DNA of 17,743 nucleotides from Candidatus Aenigmatarchaeota archaeon (GCA_026397455.1 JAPLUX010000083.1:1-17743), one strand, 5' to 3'. Shown: positions 6,856 through 13,945, counted from the stretch's first letter. Numbers and translations are program-made. Notes: generated by a model from the sequence alone, not told the origin.

Positions 6856-7215
6856 TTATTGCGTTTGTTTTACTTTTTCTACTTGTCCTCTGTAAATCTT
6901 TGCAAAAGGTGGAACTAAAACTAAATAATCTTCATCAATTCCTACTATATCTCCGTTCATTGCCATAGATGTTTTTCTTAATCTTTCGACAGATCTCTTC
7001 AACTCTCCTATGTCTCTTTCTCTGATTTTCTTAATCTTCAAGAAAACAATGTTTCCTTCTCTTAAAAGTTTCTGTATTTCTTCCACATCTCTGTAATCGT
7101 TCAAGTTTTCTATCCTTATGTTGACTCTTTTTCTGTCATCTCCTTCAGTGTTAATTTCTATAAACTCATCTCCTTCTGCGGGTTCTTCTTTCTTAAAAAT
7201 AGATTCAAACACCAT
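6856..7215 (-). CDS. sepF: Archaeal SepF-like cell-division protein
   Basis: A 119-residue protein. The N-terminus MVFESIFKK fits a short amphipathic membrane-targeting helix. An acidic linker (residues 10-28) is followed by the SepF core: VNIRIENLNDYRDVEEIQKLLREGNIVFLKI, then ERDIGELKRSVERLRKTSMAMNGDIVGIDEDYLVLVPPFAKIYRG. In archaea SepF tethers FtsZ to the membrane at the division site. No ftsZ is visible in this window. It is last in the minus-strand information cluster, 43 nt after UPF0147, with its own AGGTGA six nt before ATG and TATA-like sequences at 7241-7258, so it may also be transcribed separately. The core matches the family closely. Confidence 0.88.
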   Translation of the reverse strand: MVFESIFKKEEPAEGDEFIEINTEGDDRKRVNIRIENLNDYRDVEEIQKLLREGNIVFLKIKKIRERDIGELKRSVERLRKTSMAMNGDIVGIDEDYLVLVPPFAKIYRGQVEKVKQTQ

Positions 7216-7221
7216 AAACTT

Positions 7222-7258
7222 TCACCTATTTTGCATTTGATACTTAAACTTAAATACT
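7222..7258 (-). promoter_or_regulatory. Internal promoter and Shine-Dalgarno of sepF
   Basis: On the minus strand an A/T-rich block containing TTTAAG and TTTAAGTA (7241-7258) precedes AGGTGA (7222-7227), which lies six nt from the sepF ATG. The 43-nt gap is the longest in the 3' half of this cluster and could hold an extra start of transcription. Confidence 0.4.
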
Positions 7259-7516
7259 TTATAACTCCCTCTTCACGGCTTCTAACATGCTTACAACGTT
7301 CCATATTTGTGTTCTCGTATATATTGGCATGTTTGGGTCATTAATTATCTCATCCAGAACCGATATGGCTGAGCTCAATCTTATGTCCCAATTATTATCA
7401 GTTTTTTCAGTTAATTCTTTTTTTGCTTCTTCTGCTGCGGCTCTTATGTTTCTTGGGACAGTTCTATCTTCGATTATTCCATTCAATAGCTTTATTATCG
7501 GTTCTAAATTCTTCAT
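7259..7516 (-). CDS. UPF0147 family protein
   Basis: An 85-residue all-helical protein. Characteristic segments are IIEDRTVPRNIRAAAEEAKKEL (residues about 14-35) and the second half AISVLDEIINDPNMPIYTRTQIWNVVSMLE (50-79), which mirror each other as two similar helical repeats with DxTVPRN/DPNMPIYTR turns. UPF0147 is a conserved archaeal family with no established function. It lies 4 nt after prefoldin beta in the same transcript, and such neighbourhoods are where the family is often found, so a link with protein folding or translation is possible but unproven. Full length for the family. Confidence 0.88.
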   Translation of the reverse strand: MKNLEPIIKLLNGIIEDRTVPRNIRAAAEEAKKELTEKTDNNWDIRLSSAISVLDEIINDPNMPIYTRTQIWNVVSMLEAVKREL

Positions 7517-7520
7517 AACA

Positions 7521-7853
7521 TCACTCTTTGATCATTTCTCTTAGTTTCGGTTCCATATCTTTCAGCTTAGTTGTTATTCTCTCTTCAGCTTTTTCTAATG
7601 TTTTTGTTCTTACATCAAAGCTATCTTTTTTTTCTTTCAACTCATTCTTCAAATCAATGGAATTTTTCTTTATCATTATAGATCCAGTTATTTTATAAGC
7701 TTCTTTTTCTTTACTTGCTTCAAGTTCTTCTAAAGCCTTTTCTATCTCGAACATCTGCAGTTTCAAATTTTCTTTCTGTATCATTATCGATTGAAGTTGT
7801 TGTTGATAAGCTTGGAACTGACCGAGAAATTTCTTGTCTTCTTCTGTAACCAT
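7521..7853 (-). CDS. pfdB: Prefoldin subunit beta
   Basis: A 110-residue coiled-coil protein with the prefoldin beta pattern. It has an N-terminal helix (FLGQFQAYQQQLQSIMIQKENLKLQMFEIEKALEEL, about residues 9-44), a beta-hairpin centre with YKITGSIMIKK (53-63), and a C-terminal helix (EKKDSFDVRTKTLEKAEERITTKLKDME). With the alpha subunit, which is not in this window, it forms the hexameric chaperone that hands unfolded proteins to the thermosome. The gene begins one nt after pcc1 ends and is followed 4 nt later by UPF0147, which indicates co-transcription. Length is typical for archaea. Confidence 0.93.
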   Translation of the reverse strand: MVTEEDKKFLGQFQAYQQQLQSIMIQKENLKLQMFEIEKALEELEASKEKEAYKITGSIMIKKNSIDLKNELKEKKDSFDVRTKTLEKAEERITTKLKDMEPKLREMIKE

Positions 7854-7854
7854 A

Positions 7855-8070
7855 CTATTCCTCCAATTCTTTTAATGCCCTGACAAGGGATAAATATGAA
7901 TTGATAACAGCTTTTAAATAACTTATCTTTTTCGATTCGATTTCTATGACTAAATTACCTTTATCAGTCTTCAGATTAATCTTTAAATCTTTTTTTTCCT
8001 TTATATCTGGCAATAAACTTTTCATGATTATTTCAGGGTCTTTACATTCTATTTTTATTATAGCTTGCAT
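7855..8070 (-). CDS. pcc1: KEOPS complex subunit Pcc1
   Basis: A 71-residue alpha/beta protein with the Pcc1 layout: a first strand (MQAIIKIEC), helix (DPEIIMKSLLPDI), two strands (LKINLKTDKGNLVIEIESK), and a long C-terminal helix with YLKAVINSYLSLVRALKELEE. Pcc1 is the dimerising subunit of KEOPS, which with Kae1, Bud32 and Cgi121 makes the t6A modification at position 37 of ANN-decoding tRNAs. The tRNA-Thr at 14306 is one such substrate. The other subunits are not in the window. The position between rpoP and prefoldin beta is a recurrent archaeal arrangement. A T-rich stretch with TATA-like sequence at 8080-8105 precedes it. Confidence 0.85.
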   Translation of the reverse strand: MQAIIKIECKDPEIIMKSLLPDIKEKKDLKINLKTDKGNLVIEIESKKISYLKAVINSYLSLVRALKELEE

Positions 8071-8108
8071 TCTATCCAGATAAATATAATAGAAAAAAAG
8101 AAATAAAT

Positions 8109-8243
8109 CTATCTCGCTTGTACTCTTTTTATTACGGTTGGTCTCATTTTAACGAATATTCTATAACCACAGAAAGGGCATCTGACTCTTTCTTCCGTTT
8201 CATCAATCACAGTTCTACATTTTAAACATTTGAAAGTTGCCAT
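8109..8243 (-). CDS. rpoP: DNA-directed RNA polymerase subunit P (Rpo12)
   Basis: ATG at 8243 to TAG at 8109-8111 encodes 44 residues. The pattern C-x2-C (FKCLKC) then C-x2-C (VRCPFCGYRIF) is the single zinc ribbon of RpoP/Rpb12. The basic tail RPTVIKRVQAR is typical for the subunit, which packs against Rpo3 and Rpo2 in archaeal RNA polymerase. The start lies 4 nt past the L37Ae stop at 8248. Following L37Ae directly is the common archaeal order. Full length for the family. Confidence 0.93.
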   Translation of the reverse strand: MATFKCLKCRTVIDETEERVRCPFCGYRIFVKMRPTVIKRVQAR

Positions 8244-8247
8244 ATAA

Positions 8248-8484
8248 TCACTCCGATTCGGTCAATCCTGTTGTTGGAGAGTAAGCACCACCAGTAAATT
8301 TAACGTTGCATTTCTTACATTGCCAAATACCGGCTGACACTCTTTTAACAGATGTTTTTTTACAGGAAGGGCAGACATACGTTGCTTTTTGTTTTCTTTC
8401 TATTTTTTCGAATGCAACTTTAACTCCTCTTCCATACCTTGTTCCAAACTTTCCTGTTAAACCAACTTTTTTTGTCTTTACCAT
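8248..8484 (-). CDS. rpl37ae: 50S ribosomal protein L37Ae
   Basis: A 78-residue zinc-ribbon ribosomal protein of the large subunit. It opens MVKTKKVGLTGKFGTRYG, the basic family N-terminus, followed by YVCPSCKK and WQCKKCN, whose four cysteines bind zinc, then FTGGAYSPTTG, the conserved C-terminal segment. ATG 8484 is chosen because homologues begin with MVKRTKKVG-like sequence. An in-frame ATG at 8493, overlapping the preceding stop as ATGA, would add three residues and is a real alternative. It lies in tight succession with the PDCD5 gene upstream and rpoP downstream. Confidence 0.95.
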   Translation of the reverse strand: MVKTKKVGLTGKFGTRYGRGVKVAFEKIERKQKATYVCPSCKKTSVKRVSAGIWQCKKCNVKFTGGAYSPTTGLTESE

Positions 8485-8489
8485 AAAGA

Positions 8490-8756
8490 TCATTTGATTA
8501 TTTTAAATTTTTGCCCCCCACTCAAGGAATCTAAAATTTTTTTCAATTGTGGGTCATCGATAACATTCTTTATTTGACCAGCCTGATATAATTGAACCAA
8601 ATAAAGTTCTAATTGTGTTGCCAATTCGGGTTTAACGACCCTTATTCTTCCTAATCTTTCTATAGCATCTTTTGTCAGTATCTTTCTCATTACAACTTTT
8701 TTAATTTTTTCTAGTTCTTGGAGCTGTTCCATTTGTTCAGGTGTCAAATAGTTCAT
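8490..8756 (-). CDS. PDCD5-family DNA-binding protein
   Basis: An 88-residue helical protein of the PDCD5/TFAR19 family. The core signature is visible: MRKILTKDAIERLGRIRVVKPELATQLELYLVQLYQAGQI (residues about 23-62) followed by VIDDPQLKKILDSLS. The archaeal members bind DNA in vitro and are encoded next to ribosomal protein S19e, as here (ATGA overlap at 8753-8756). The protein is somewhat shorter than many archaeal homologues of about 110 residues, because the N-terminal helix with basic residues is reduced. The exact cellular role of the family in archaea is not settled. Confidence 0.93.
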   Translation of the reverse strand: MNYLTPEQMEQLQELEKIKKVVMRKILTKDAIERLGRIRVVKPELATQLELYLVQLYQAGQIKNVIDDPQLKKILDSLSGGQKFKIIK

Positions 8757-9169
8757 TTCTTCACCTCTGATGCTATCTTCTTGATGAATTTCTTACCTCC
8801 TTCACTGATTATCCTGCCTTTTTCTTTTGTGTTTTGGTTTTTTTGTATTAGACCAGCTGATTCTAGTTGTTGTAAGCATTTTCTCAGTATACTACCACCA
8901 GATCTTCTAAACCTTTGTGGTTTGTGACCTCTTTCCTTCCTTCCACCATAATATGTTCTTAACCTTTGAACACCGACAGGACCATCTAAATAAATTCTTC
9001 TCAAGAGTGATGCCGACCTTGTATACCACCAGTCTTCCTGTTGAGGAGGAAACCTCCTATTCATACCTGTCTTAGCAAAAGTTGCCCAAACAGGCGGTTT
9101 AATCGCATCAATCTTTTTCAATTCTTCTTTACAAACTTCGATGAATTTTTTTGGGTCTACATCTTTCAT
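8753..9169 (-). CDS. rps19e: 30S ribosomal protein S19e
   Basis: A 138-residue small-subunit protein. Family landmarks are KPPVWATFAKTGMNRRFPPQQEDWWYTRSASLLRRIYLDGPVGVQRLRTYYGGRK (about residues 24-78), GHKPQRFRRSGGSILRKCLQQLESAGLI, and GRIISEGGKKFI near the end. S19e is a winged-helix protein needed for late small-subunit maturation. ATG 9169 is preferred because it lies just past the upstream stop. GTG 9178 would add three residues and create an overlap. Together with the downstream PDCD5 gene it forms a well-known archaeal pair. Confidence 0.96.
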   Translation of the reverse strand: MKDVDPKKFIEVCKEELKKIDAIKPPVWATFAKTGMNRRFPPQQEDWWYTRSASLLRRIYLDGPVGVQRLRTYYGGRKERGHKPQRFRRSGGSILRKCLQQLESAGLIQKNQNTKEKGRIISEGGKKFIKKIASEVKK

Positions 9170-9170
9170 A

Positions 9171-9461
9171 TCAAACACGTGTTGTTCCAGATATCATTAT
9201 GTAGGCAGTTATGTTTATAACCATTATCAAACCGCCAGCTATCAACAATGCCATCAGTATAATAACGGGTAACGAACCTATTGTACATATTTTAAAACTT
9301 TTATCCTTTTCGCATAATTTCCACACCTTTGCGATGTTATCGAATATGTAAAACAAAACGAACGTTGCTATGAAAACTACTGTCAAACTAATACTGATAA
9401 TTTTCAAGTTTAATGGCAACTTATTCAACCTCTTAATACGGGTTTCTGTATATATTACCAC
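9171..9461 (-). CDS. Small two-pass membrane protein between RNase P component 4 and S19e
   Basis: The frame gives up to 96 residues with two strongly hydrophobic segments (about residues 21-41 and 63-90) joined by a short cysteine-containing loop (WKLCEKDKSFKICTIGS). I do not recognise a family. There is no early ATG: the start could be GTG 9461, inside the RNase P gene with a 29-nt overlap, or TTG 9428 or TTG 9419. TTG 9419 lies 8 nt after AGAGGT and just beyond the RNase P stop, and would give about 82 residues. It is co-transcribed with translation genes and ends 1 nt before the S19e ATG. A membrane protein in this slot is unusual. It may simply be a lineage-specific insertion in the operon. 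Confidence 0.6.
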   Translation of the reverse strand: MVIYTETRIKRLNKLPLNLKIISISLTVVFIATFVLFYIFDNIAKVWKLCEKDKSFKICTIGSLPVIILMALLIAGGLIMVINITAYIMISGTTRV

Positions 9462-9750
9462 AATTTGTGCATTTAATAATTATGAGTTTTTTTCTCGAGT
9501 CTGCCTCAACCTCAGATGTTTTATTCGGTATTAACAATTGATTACACTTCTTACAAAAACTTCTTTTTTGTTCTTTTGTGAACCGAACATTATATCTTTT
9601 ACCTATTTTTTTGGCAAGTTCTACGTATTTTTTACATCTTTCAGGATGATTCTCAAAGTCAACTTTAGCTATGTTCAACAGCTTTTCAATCCTTTCTTTA
9701 GCGATTTTAATTTGCCCCATAGGCTTATTTTTTCTTACCCTTTTGTTCAT
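9433..9750 (-). CDS. rnp4: Ribonuclease P protein component 4 (Rpr2/Rpp21)
   Basis: A 105-residue basic protein. It has the Rpp21 layout: an N-terminal helical half (QIKIAKERIEKLLNIAKVDFENHPERCKKYVELAKKIGKRYNVRF) and a C-terminal zinc ribbon with FCKKCN and IKCTNCGNIYRNPY, four cysteines in two pairs. With Rpp29, Pop5 and Rpp30 it supports the RNase P RNA in 5' processing of tRNAs. ATG 9750 is taken. GTG 9759 would add three residues. It is first in the minus-strand cluster and its promoter region is shared with the divergent surface-protein gene at 9820. The call is secure from the YVxLAKKIG..RYN and zinc motifs. Confidence 0.92.
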   Translation of the reverse strand: MNKRVRKNKPMGQIKIAKERIEKLLNIAKVDFENHPERCKKYVELAKKIGKRYNVRFTKEQKRSFCKKCNQLLIPNKTSEVEADSRKKLIIIKCTNCGNIYRNPY

Positions 9751-9789
9751 TCTAACCACATCTTGTTTTTACTATCAAGTAGCGAAAGG

Positions 9790-9797
9790 TTTAAATA
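9790..9797 (+). promoter_or_regulatory. TATA box of the surface-protein gene, possibly shared with the ribosomal cluster
   Basis: TTTAAATA is centred 26-27 nt before the ATG at 9820, giving a leaderless transcript and deciding that start. The core TTTAAA is self-complementary, and in the other direction it would give a start near 9767, about 17 nt before the RNase P gene. So one element could serve both directions. Confidence 0.6.
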
Positions 9798-9819
9798 CTT
9801 TACTGTAATATTCATCAGT

Positions 9820-11601
9820 ATGTTAGTAAACAAATATTACCTAATGTTATCAATTTTACTCATTTCTCTATTTGTCTTTTTAAGTTTTGCTAACCAAGTC
9901 AGTGCAACACAATACTGTACCGTTGACATTTACGTAAAGGATCAAAATGGCAACCCCACAGTCAGTGATATCTATATTGATGGTTCATACAAAAATTCTG
10001 ATGACCATATTACTTTTACTGCTGTGATAGGCACCCATCAAGTTGAAGCCAGAAAATCTGGTTATGAAAATGATGTTGAAACATTCACTTGCGGATGTTC
10101 TGAAACAAGAAGGGTCGATTTGACATTAAGAAATATAGAAAGAACCGATATCAGAATAGGAAATTTGGATATAGACTCGAATTATGCTTGTAAGTATGAA
10201 GATGAAACTATTAGAATGTCAATTCCAGTAACCCTAGAACATGGGAATGATGACACATATACAGTTGCTAAATTCTATGTGTATGATAATGACGGAAACT
10301 GGCATTTCATAGATAAGGATGAAGAGAGATTAGACAGGGGGGGGACCAGAACCTTCAGTGTAGATTTTCATCTTAACGATTGTTTCTTGGACGAAGGAAC
10401 ACACGATGTCAAAGTTATAGTAGAGAGCGATAATTCTAAAAGAACAGCATTTTCTGATTTTCAAGTCAATGATTGTATTTCTACAACATATATCGATGTA
10501 GGCTCAATCGATGTCAACAATGAATTCCCAAACAAAGGCGATATAGTTCAAGTTTCAGTTCCTATAACATTAGATTATACTCGTTTTTCAAAATTTGTTT
10601 ATCTGCATGGTTATGTGGATAATAATCTAGTTAATTCAGATACTATGAAATTTGATGAATCTGGTACAAAGACATACCAATTCACGATAGATACTAACAA
10701 ATATTCTGCAGGTTCACATACAATCAAGGTTAATGCTGAAGTTAGAGGTAGAACAGACACATCCACGAGAACATTCTCCATAAATTATGGTTATTATGTA
10801 AGTGGAATGGAACATTGTCTCTCTATCGATAAAGTATGGACTGACGGTGATTTGAAGGCTGGAGAAAATAACCAAGTCAACGTTAAAGTTTTAAGTTGTG
10901 GGTCAAGATACGAGAATAATGTAAAGATGAAACTAGATGCATTCTCTAAGACATACTACACAGGGGAATTTGACATACCTTCTGGAGGCAGCAAGGATGC
11001 TTTTGTCACGATAAACGTTCCTGGAGATGCTTCAGAAAAACAAACATTCAAAGTAACTGTTTGGAATGGTTATACTTCTGATACATCGTCAAATGATTTT
11101 GTCGTTAACACTGGCGCACCAACCATAAACATTGAACCAGAATTTTTGATGGAAGAATGCCAGAGAAAAAGAATAAGTTTTGATGTTTTAAATGATGGAA
11201 AATCCTCTGATACTTTTACAATAAGTTTGACTGGTCTTGGAGATGATTGGGTAACTGGTGTACCTGAAACAATCACGTTGAACCCTGGCGAGAGAAGGAC
11301 TGTGAATGCTTATATGACAGTACCTTGTGGGACAGAACCAGGTTTTTATGAATTTAAAATTACTGCAAAAGGCTCACCTGAATATTCTGTCACATCAACT
11401 ATACGTGTAGTTAGAGGTTTAAGATGGCCAGTTTTCCCAACAGGAGTATTCGTAGTTGGAGGAACATTTTGTTGGTTAACATGGTTTTTAATAATTTTAG
11501 CGATATTAATATTTCTATTGTTCTTCATAGGTTATTTCTCATTCATGAGCAGTAGAAGAAGACCGATGTTCAATTGTTTGCCCGGTTCTGGTCATTGCTG
11601 A
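9820..11601 (+). CDS. Secreted, membrane-anchored surface protein with repeated Ig-like domains
   Basis: A 593-residue protein. Residues 1-29 form a signal peptide (cleavage likely after VSA). Next comes a PEGA-like beta domain with VDIYVKDQNGNP...GTHQVEARKSGYE (about 32-100). Two related domains of about 110 residues follow (DIRIGNLDIDS.., IDVGSIDVNN..), each ending with a G-T-H/G-S-H strand. Then a CARDB-like part (about 325-430) and a NEW3/COG1470-like domain (LTGLGDDWVTGVPETITLNPGERR, about 440-530). A C-terminal membrane segment (about 554-573) is followed by SSRRR and a short tail with Cys. The likely role is surface structure or adhesion; no enzymatic motif is seen. The frame is open upstream to 9538, but the TATA at 9790 and the signal peptide fix ATG 9820. 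The neighbouring att-like repeat begins 19 nt past its stop. Confidence 0.88.
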   Translation: MLVNKYYLMLSILLISLFVFLSFANQVSATQYCTVDIYVKDQNGNPTVSDIYIDGSYKNSDDHITFTAVIGTHQVEARKSGYENDVETFTCGCSETRRVDLTLRNIERTDIRIGNLDIDSNYACKYEDETIRMSIPVTLEHGNDDTYTVAKFYVYDNDGNWHFIDKDEERLDRGGTRTFSVDFHLNDCFLDEGTHDVKVIVESDNSKRTAFSDFQVNDCISTTYIDVGSIDVNNEFPNKGDIVQVSVPITLDYTRFSKFVYLHGYVDNNLVNSDTMKFDESGTKTYQFTIDTNKYSAGSHTIKVNAEVRGRTDTSTRTFSINYGYYVSGMEHCLSIDKVWTDGDLKAGENNQVNVKVLSCGSRYENNVKMKLDAFSKTYYTGEFDIPSGGSKDAFVTINVPGDASEKQTFKVTVWNGYTSDTSSNDFVVNTGAPTINIEPEFLMEECQRKRISFDVLNDGKSSDTFTISLTGLGDDWVTGVPETITLNPGERRTVNAYMTVPCGTEPGFYEFKITAKGSPEYSVTSTIRVVRGLRWPVFPTGVFVVGGTFCWLTWFLIILAILIFLLFFIGYFSFMSSRRRPMFNCLPGSGHC

Positions 11602-11619
11602 TTTTTAGAATTCTTATAA

Positions 11620-11636
11620 AAGCCTCAGACGGGATT
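11620..11636 (+). repeat. Copy of the tRNA-Thr 3' end (candidate att site, distal)
   Basis: AAGCCTCAGACGGGATT matches 14305-14321, the 3' terminus of the tRNA-Thr gene, at 16 of 17 bases and in the same orientation. The rest of a tRNA is absent here, so it is an isolated 3' fragment. It lies just after the stop of the surface-protein gene, where an integrated element would end. Confidence 0.6.
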
Positions 11637-11649
11637 CAGGATTCTGAAT
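11634..11649. terminator. Small hairpin between convergent genes
   Basis: ATTCAG and CTGAAT form a 6-bp perfect stem with a GATT loop, located between the plus-strand surface protein and the minus-strand membrane protein. Neither side is followed by a long T run, so termination is only a possibility. It adjoins the att-like repeat and could instead belong to that junction. Confidence 0.3.
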
Positions 11650-11690
11650 ATCAAAGCCTATAGCTCCTAATTGATATTAGATGTTCTATC

Positions 11691-12629
11691 TTAAATATCT
11701 TCAATGGCTTTTCCCATCGATATTACTCCAATAGTTGAAATAATGAATACGAAGAATTCATACAATCTACCCCTTTCTAAATCAATACTAATCCCTGTAG
11801 CCCTTGCATTATTAGTTGAAACTCTCAAGACTCTCAAACCTGTTGCCACATAATGACTTTCATTTTGTTCAGAATAATACGCTGAGAAACAATTTTCTTG
11901 ACAACTAATAAAAGGTGGATAATAAGCAACTTGAAAAGATAATTCTTTTGGTACTTCTAAATAATTCTGAATGTCTAAAAAAAGCGTTGCTCTTGGCGTA
12001 ACATTAGATATTTGTCCATTAATAATGAAACTATAATTTTTTATATCGATAAGTGAAAGAATAATTTTTGTCTCGTTTGTATTATAGGATTCGTTAGTTG
12101 TAACATTAACTAATGGAACACATTTATCCAAAACCCTCATGTCACAAATTTTTATTTCATCGATTTTCTTGTTTATATCAAACACGACAGTTGCATTTTG
12201 TTGTGAAGGCATTAAATTAGAAACAAAAATGCTTATATTAGGGTTTGGAACAGTTAGTGGTATTACATAATTAATGTTATTGAAAGTGATTAGTGTTGCA
12301 ATAGTATCAATGTTCGCCTTATAATTTAAATTAAAAATAATATTCATATCGGTATATGTGAAAAAAATGTCATAATTTAAAATAAGGTATACATCAATCA
12401 GAAAAAAAAGACCTAAACCAAAAAAAGCTATGGATTTTCCATGTTCTATTTCAGTTTTAAATAAAAAACTAATGATAGTTAGATAAAATCCAAAAATAAT
12501 CATTATAATAGCACGCGAAGTACTATAAAGATTTTTATATTCTAAATAACCAAAAATTCCAGCAATCAAAAAAAAGATTCCAATCACAAGCATTATCATT
12601 TCAATTATATCATATAGGAAGCTACCCAT
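11691..12629 (-). CDS. Unrecognised membrane protein with a large extracytoplasmic domain
   Basis: A 312-residue protein of unknown family. Three hydrophobic segments occupy the N-terminal part (about residues 8-27, 38-57, 66-85). About 200 residues of soluble, beta-rich sequence follow, then one C-terminal hydrophobic segment (about 289-306). The soluble part has six or more N-x-S/T sequons and two close cysteine pairs (CDMRVLDKC and SCQENC), as in an archaeal surface-exposed, possibly glycosylated domain. Codon use is markedly A/T-rich. It lies in the putative island, convergent with the surface-protein gene and divergent from the next membrane protein at 12773. ATG 12629 has a TATA-like stretch 20-28 nt upstream (12646-12660). 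The function cannot be stated. Confidence 0.75.
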   Translation of the reverse strand: MGSFLYDIIEMIMLVIGIFFLIAGIFGYLEYKNLYSTSRAIIMIIFGFYLTIISFLFKTEIEHGKSIAFFGLGLFFLIDVYLILNYDIFFTYTDMNIIFNLNYKANIDTIATLITFNNINYVIPLTVPNPNISIFVSNLMPSQQNATVVFDINKKIDEIKICDMRVLDKCVPLVNVTTNESYNTNETKIILSLIDIKNYSFIINGQISNVTPRATLFLDIQNYLEVPKELSFQVAYYPPFISCQENCFSAYYSEQNESHYVATGLRVLRVSTNNARATGISIDLERGRLYEFFVFIISTIGVISMGKAIEDI

Positions 12630-12772
12630 GTTTATTCATATACAAAATTAATCTTTAATCCTTGATTCTTTATAAGTTTAAAACAAAAAAACTGGAATTA
12701 GATAATTTTTGTTCTTAAAAAAGATTTAAAAGAGTAAGATTCATATTCTTTTTAGATAAAGATGGGGTGTTA
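12630..12772. promoter_or_regulatory. Divergent promoter region inside the putative island
   Basis: A 143-nt A/T-rich spacer between divergent membrane-protein genes. For the plus gene, AGATTTAAA near 12722-12730 followed by GGGGTG at 12764-12769 (3 nt before ATG 12773) looks like a TATA plus a close ribosome-binding site. For the minus gene, TTAATTTTGTATATG on the complementary strand (12646-12660) is the best TATA candidate. Confidence 0.4.
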
Positions 12773-13945
12773 ATGAGGAATAAATTGTTTGCTCTTATCT
12801 TTTCAATATTTCTTATCTTTTTTATTATCCAAAGTATAAACGCGCAAGATTTAAAATATAATCCAAATTGTACATTTTATCCCCATATTGAATTATATAA
12901 TTATTCTATAGAATTACTAGGTCAGAAGGAATTTGATTCAAAATTAATACAGAATACTCGAGGGACAGTTATATTCAAAATTCAAATCTTAGGAAATTGG
13001 ACAAATTTAACTTCCTATATTTCCCCCGTTTATACTGTTTATTGTGGTGGAGAAAAATATCAGCAATTTGGGGGTTTTGGTGGGTTTGTAAATACTTTTT
13101 ATTTAAATGATGGAAATTTATCAACAGAATTTACATGGAATAGTAGTTTTCTAGTTCCTGAAAAAAGATTTTGTAATGCAATAGGTGATATATTTGCTAT
13201 AAATGATACGTGGACTCAAATAAGTGGATGTAGTTACTGTGCTTGTTTTATTGAATCCCTTAGTCGCAATAGTTACGCTACACATGATAGCTATAGCACA
13301 ATGACTCTGCAAGAGTTTTTATCAGAAAAGCAACTAGAAGAACAAAAATCCCAAGGGACGATGAATTTGCAAATCAGAGATTTAACTGTTGCACTTTACA
13401 TTTTAGCTTTAATAACCTTATTTGTTAGCAAAGATTTTACACGTGCTATTGAGAATTCAAGGAATATACTCGGTTTCTCAATTATTTTTATCATAGGCTT
13501 TTATATTTTGATTTTTGCTCCTTCATCAAATTTACTATTAATTCCCAAATCTTTGTCAAGAATAATCAATGTAATAAGTGGCATGCTTGTGATTTTTGCT
13601 TCTGTAATGGTTCTATTCAAGAATTTTTTGGCAAATCCTAAAAGGAGTAAAAGAGTGAGAAAATTTTACTTTCCTTATCTAATAAATTTGCTTCTTGTTT
13701 TATATTTTTTTGTTGGTTTTTTATTTGTAATTAGTATGTTTTCACTAATATTTTCCGATAGTTTTACTAGATTTTCTGGAATTTTAATATTATCATATTT
13801 TGTTTGTGTAGCGGCACTTTTTTATTTAATTAAGGATTTTAAAAATGAAATTTTAGAAAATTACAGAGAATTTAAAAATCTATTTTCAAAATTAATTATA
13901 AAATTGTATGACTGGATTTTAAAGAAATTAAAGAAAAAGAAATAA
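12773..13945 (+). CDS. Unrecognised multipass membrane protein with a cysteine-containing ectodomain
   Basis: A 390-residue protein. It has an N-terminal signal or anchor (residues 1-25), then an extracytoplasmic region (about 26-200) with six cysteines (33, 91, 134, 153, 156, 158, including GCSYCACF) and many N-x-S/T sequons. Five hydrophobic segments follow (about 205-218, 232-250, 263-283, 301-327, 334-353), with a Lys-rich cytoplasmic end (KKLKKKK). I do not recognise a family. The even number of ectodomain cysteines suggests disulfides. The base composition is among the most A/T-rich in the window. ATG 12773 is chosen over GTG 12767 because it begins the signal sequence directly and GGGGTG precedes it. 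Its general build, with sequons, paired cysteines and several membrane spans, resembles that of its divergent neighbour at 11691. Confidence 0.75.
   Translation: MRNKLFALIFSIFLIFFIIQSINAQDLKYNPNCTFYPHIELYNYSIELLGQKEFDSKLIQNTRGTVIFKIQILGNWTNLTSYISPVYTVYCGGEKYQQFGGFGGFVNTFYLNDGNLSTEFTWNSSFLVPEKRFCNAIGDIFAINDTWTQISGCSYCACFIESLSRNSYATHDSYSTMTLQEFLSEKQLEEQKSQGTMNLQIRDLTVALYILALITLFVSKDFTRAIENSRNILGFSIIFIIGFYILIFAPSSNLLLIPKSLSRIINVISGMLVIFASVMVLFKNFLANPKRSKRVRKFYFPYLINLLLVLYFFVGFLFVISMFSLIFSDSFTRFSGILILSYFVCVAALFYLIKDFKNEILENYREFKNLFSKLIIKLYDWILKKLKKKK

Noticed and set aside
7287..7544. Plus-strand open frame opposite UPF0147
   Set aside because: The frame mirrors the helical coding bias of UPF0147 on the other strand and has no separate start signals.
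9538..9819. N-terminal extension of the surface protein (94 extra residues in frame)
   Set aside because: It is antisense to the RNase P component 4 gene, precedes the TATA box at 9790, and would bury the signal peptide. The start at 9820 fits both promoter and signal.
11637..11690. A complete tRNA pseudogene next to the 3'-end repeat
   Set aside because: Beyond the 17-base match, the sequence does not form a T arm, anticodon arm or D arm comparable to tRNA-Thr, so only a 3' fragment can be claimed.
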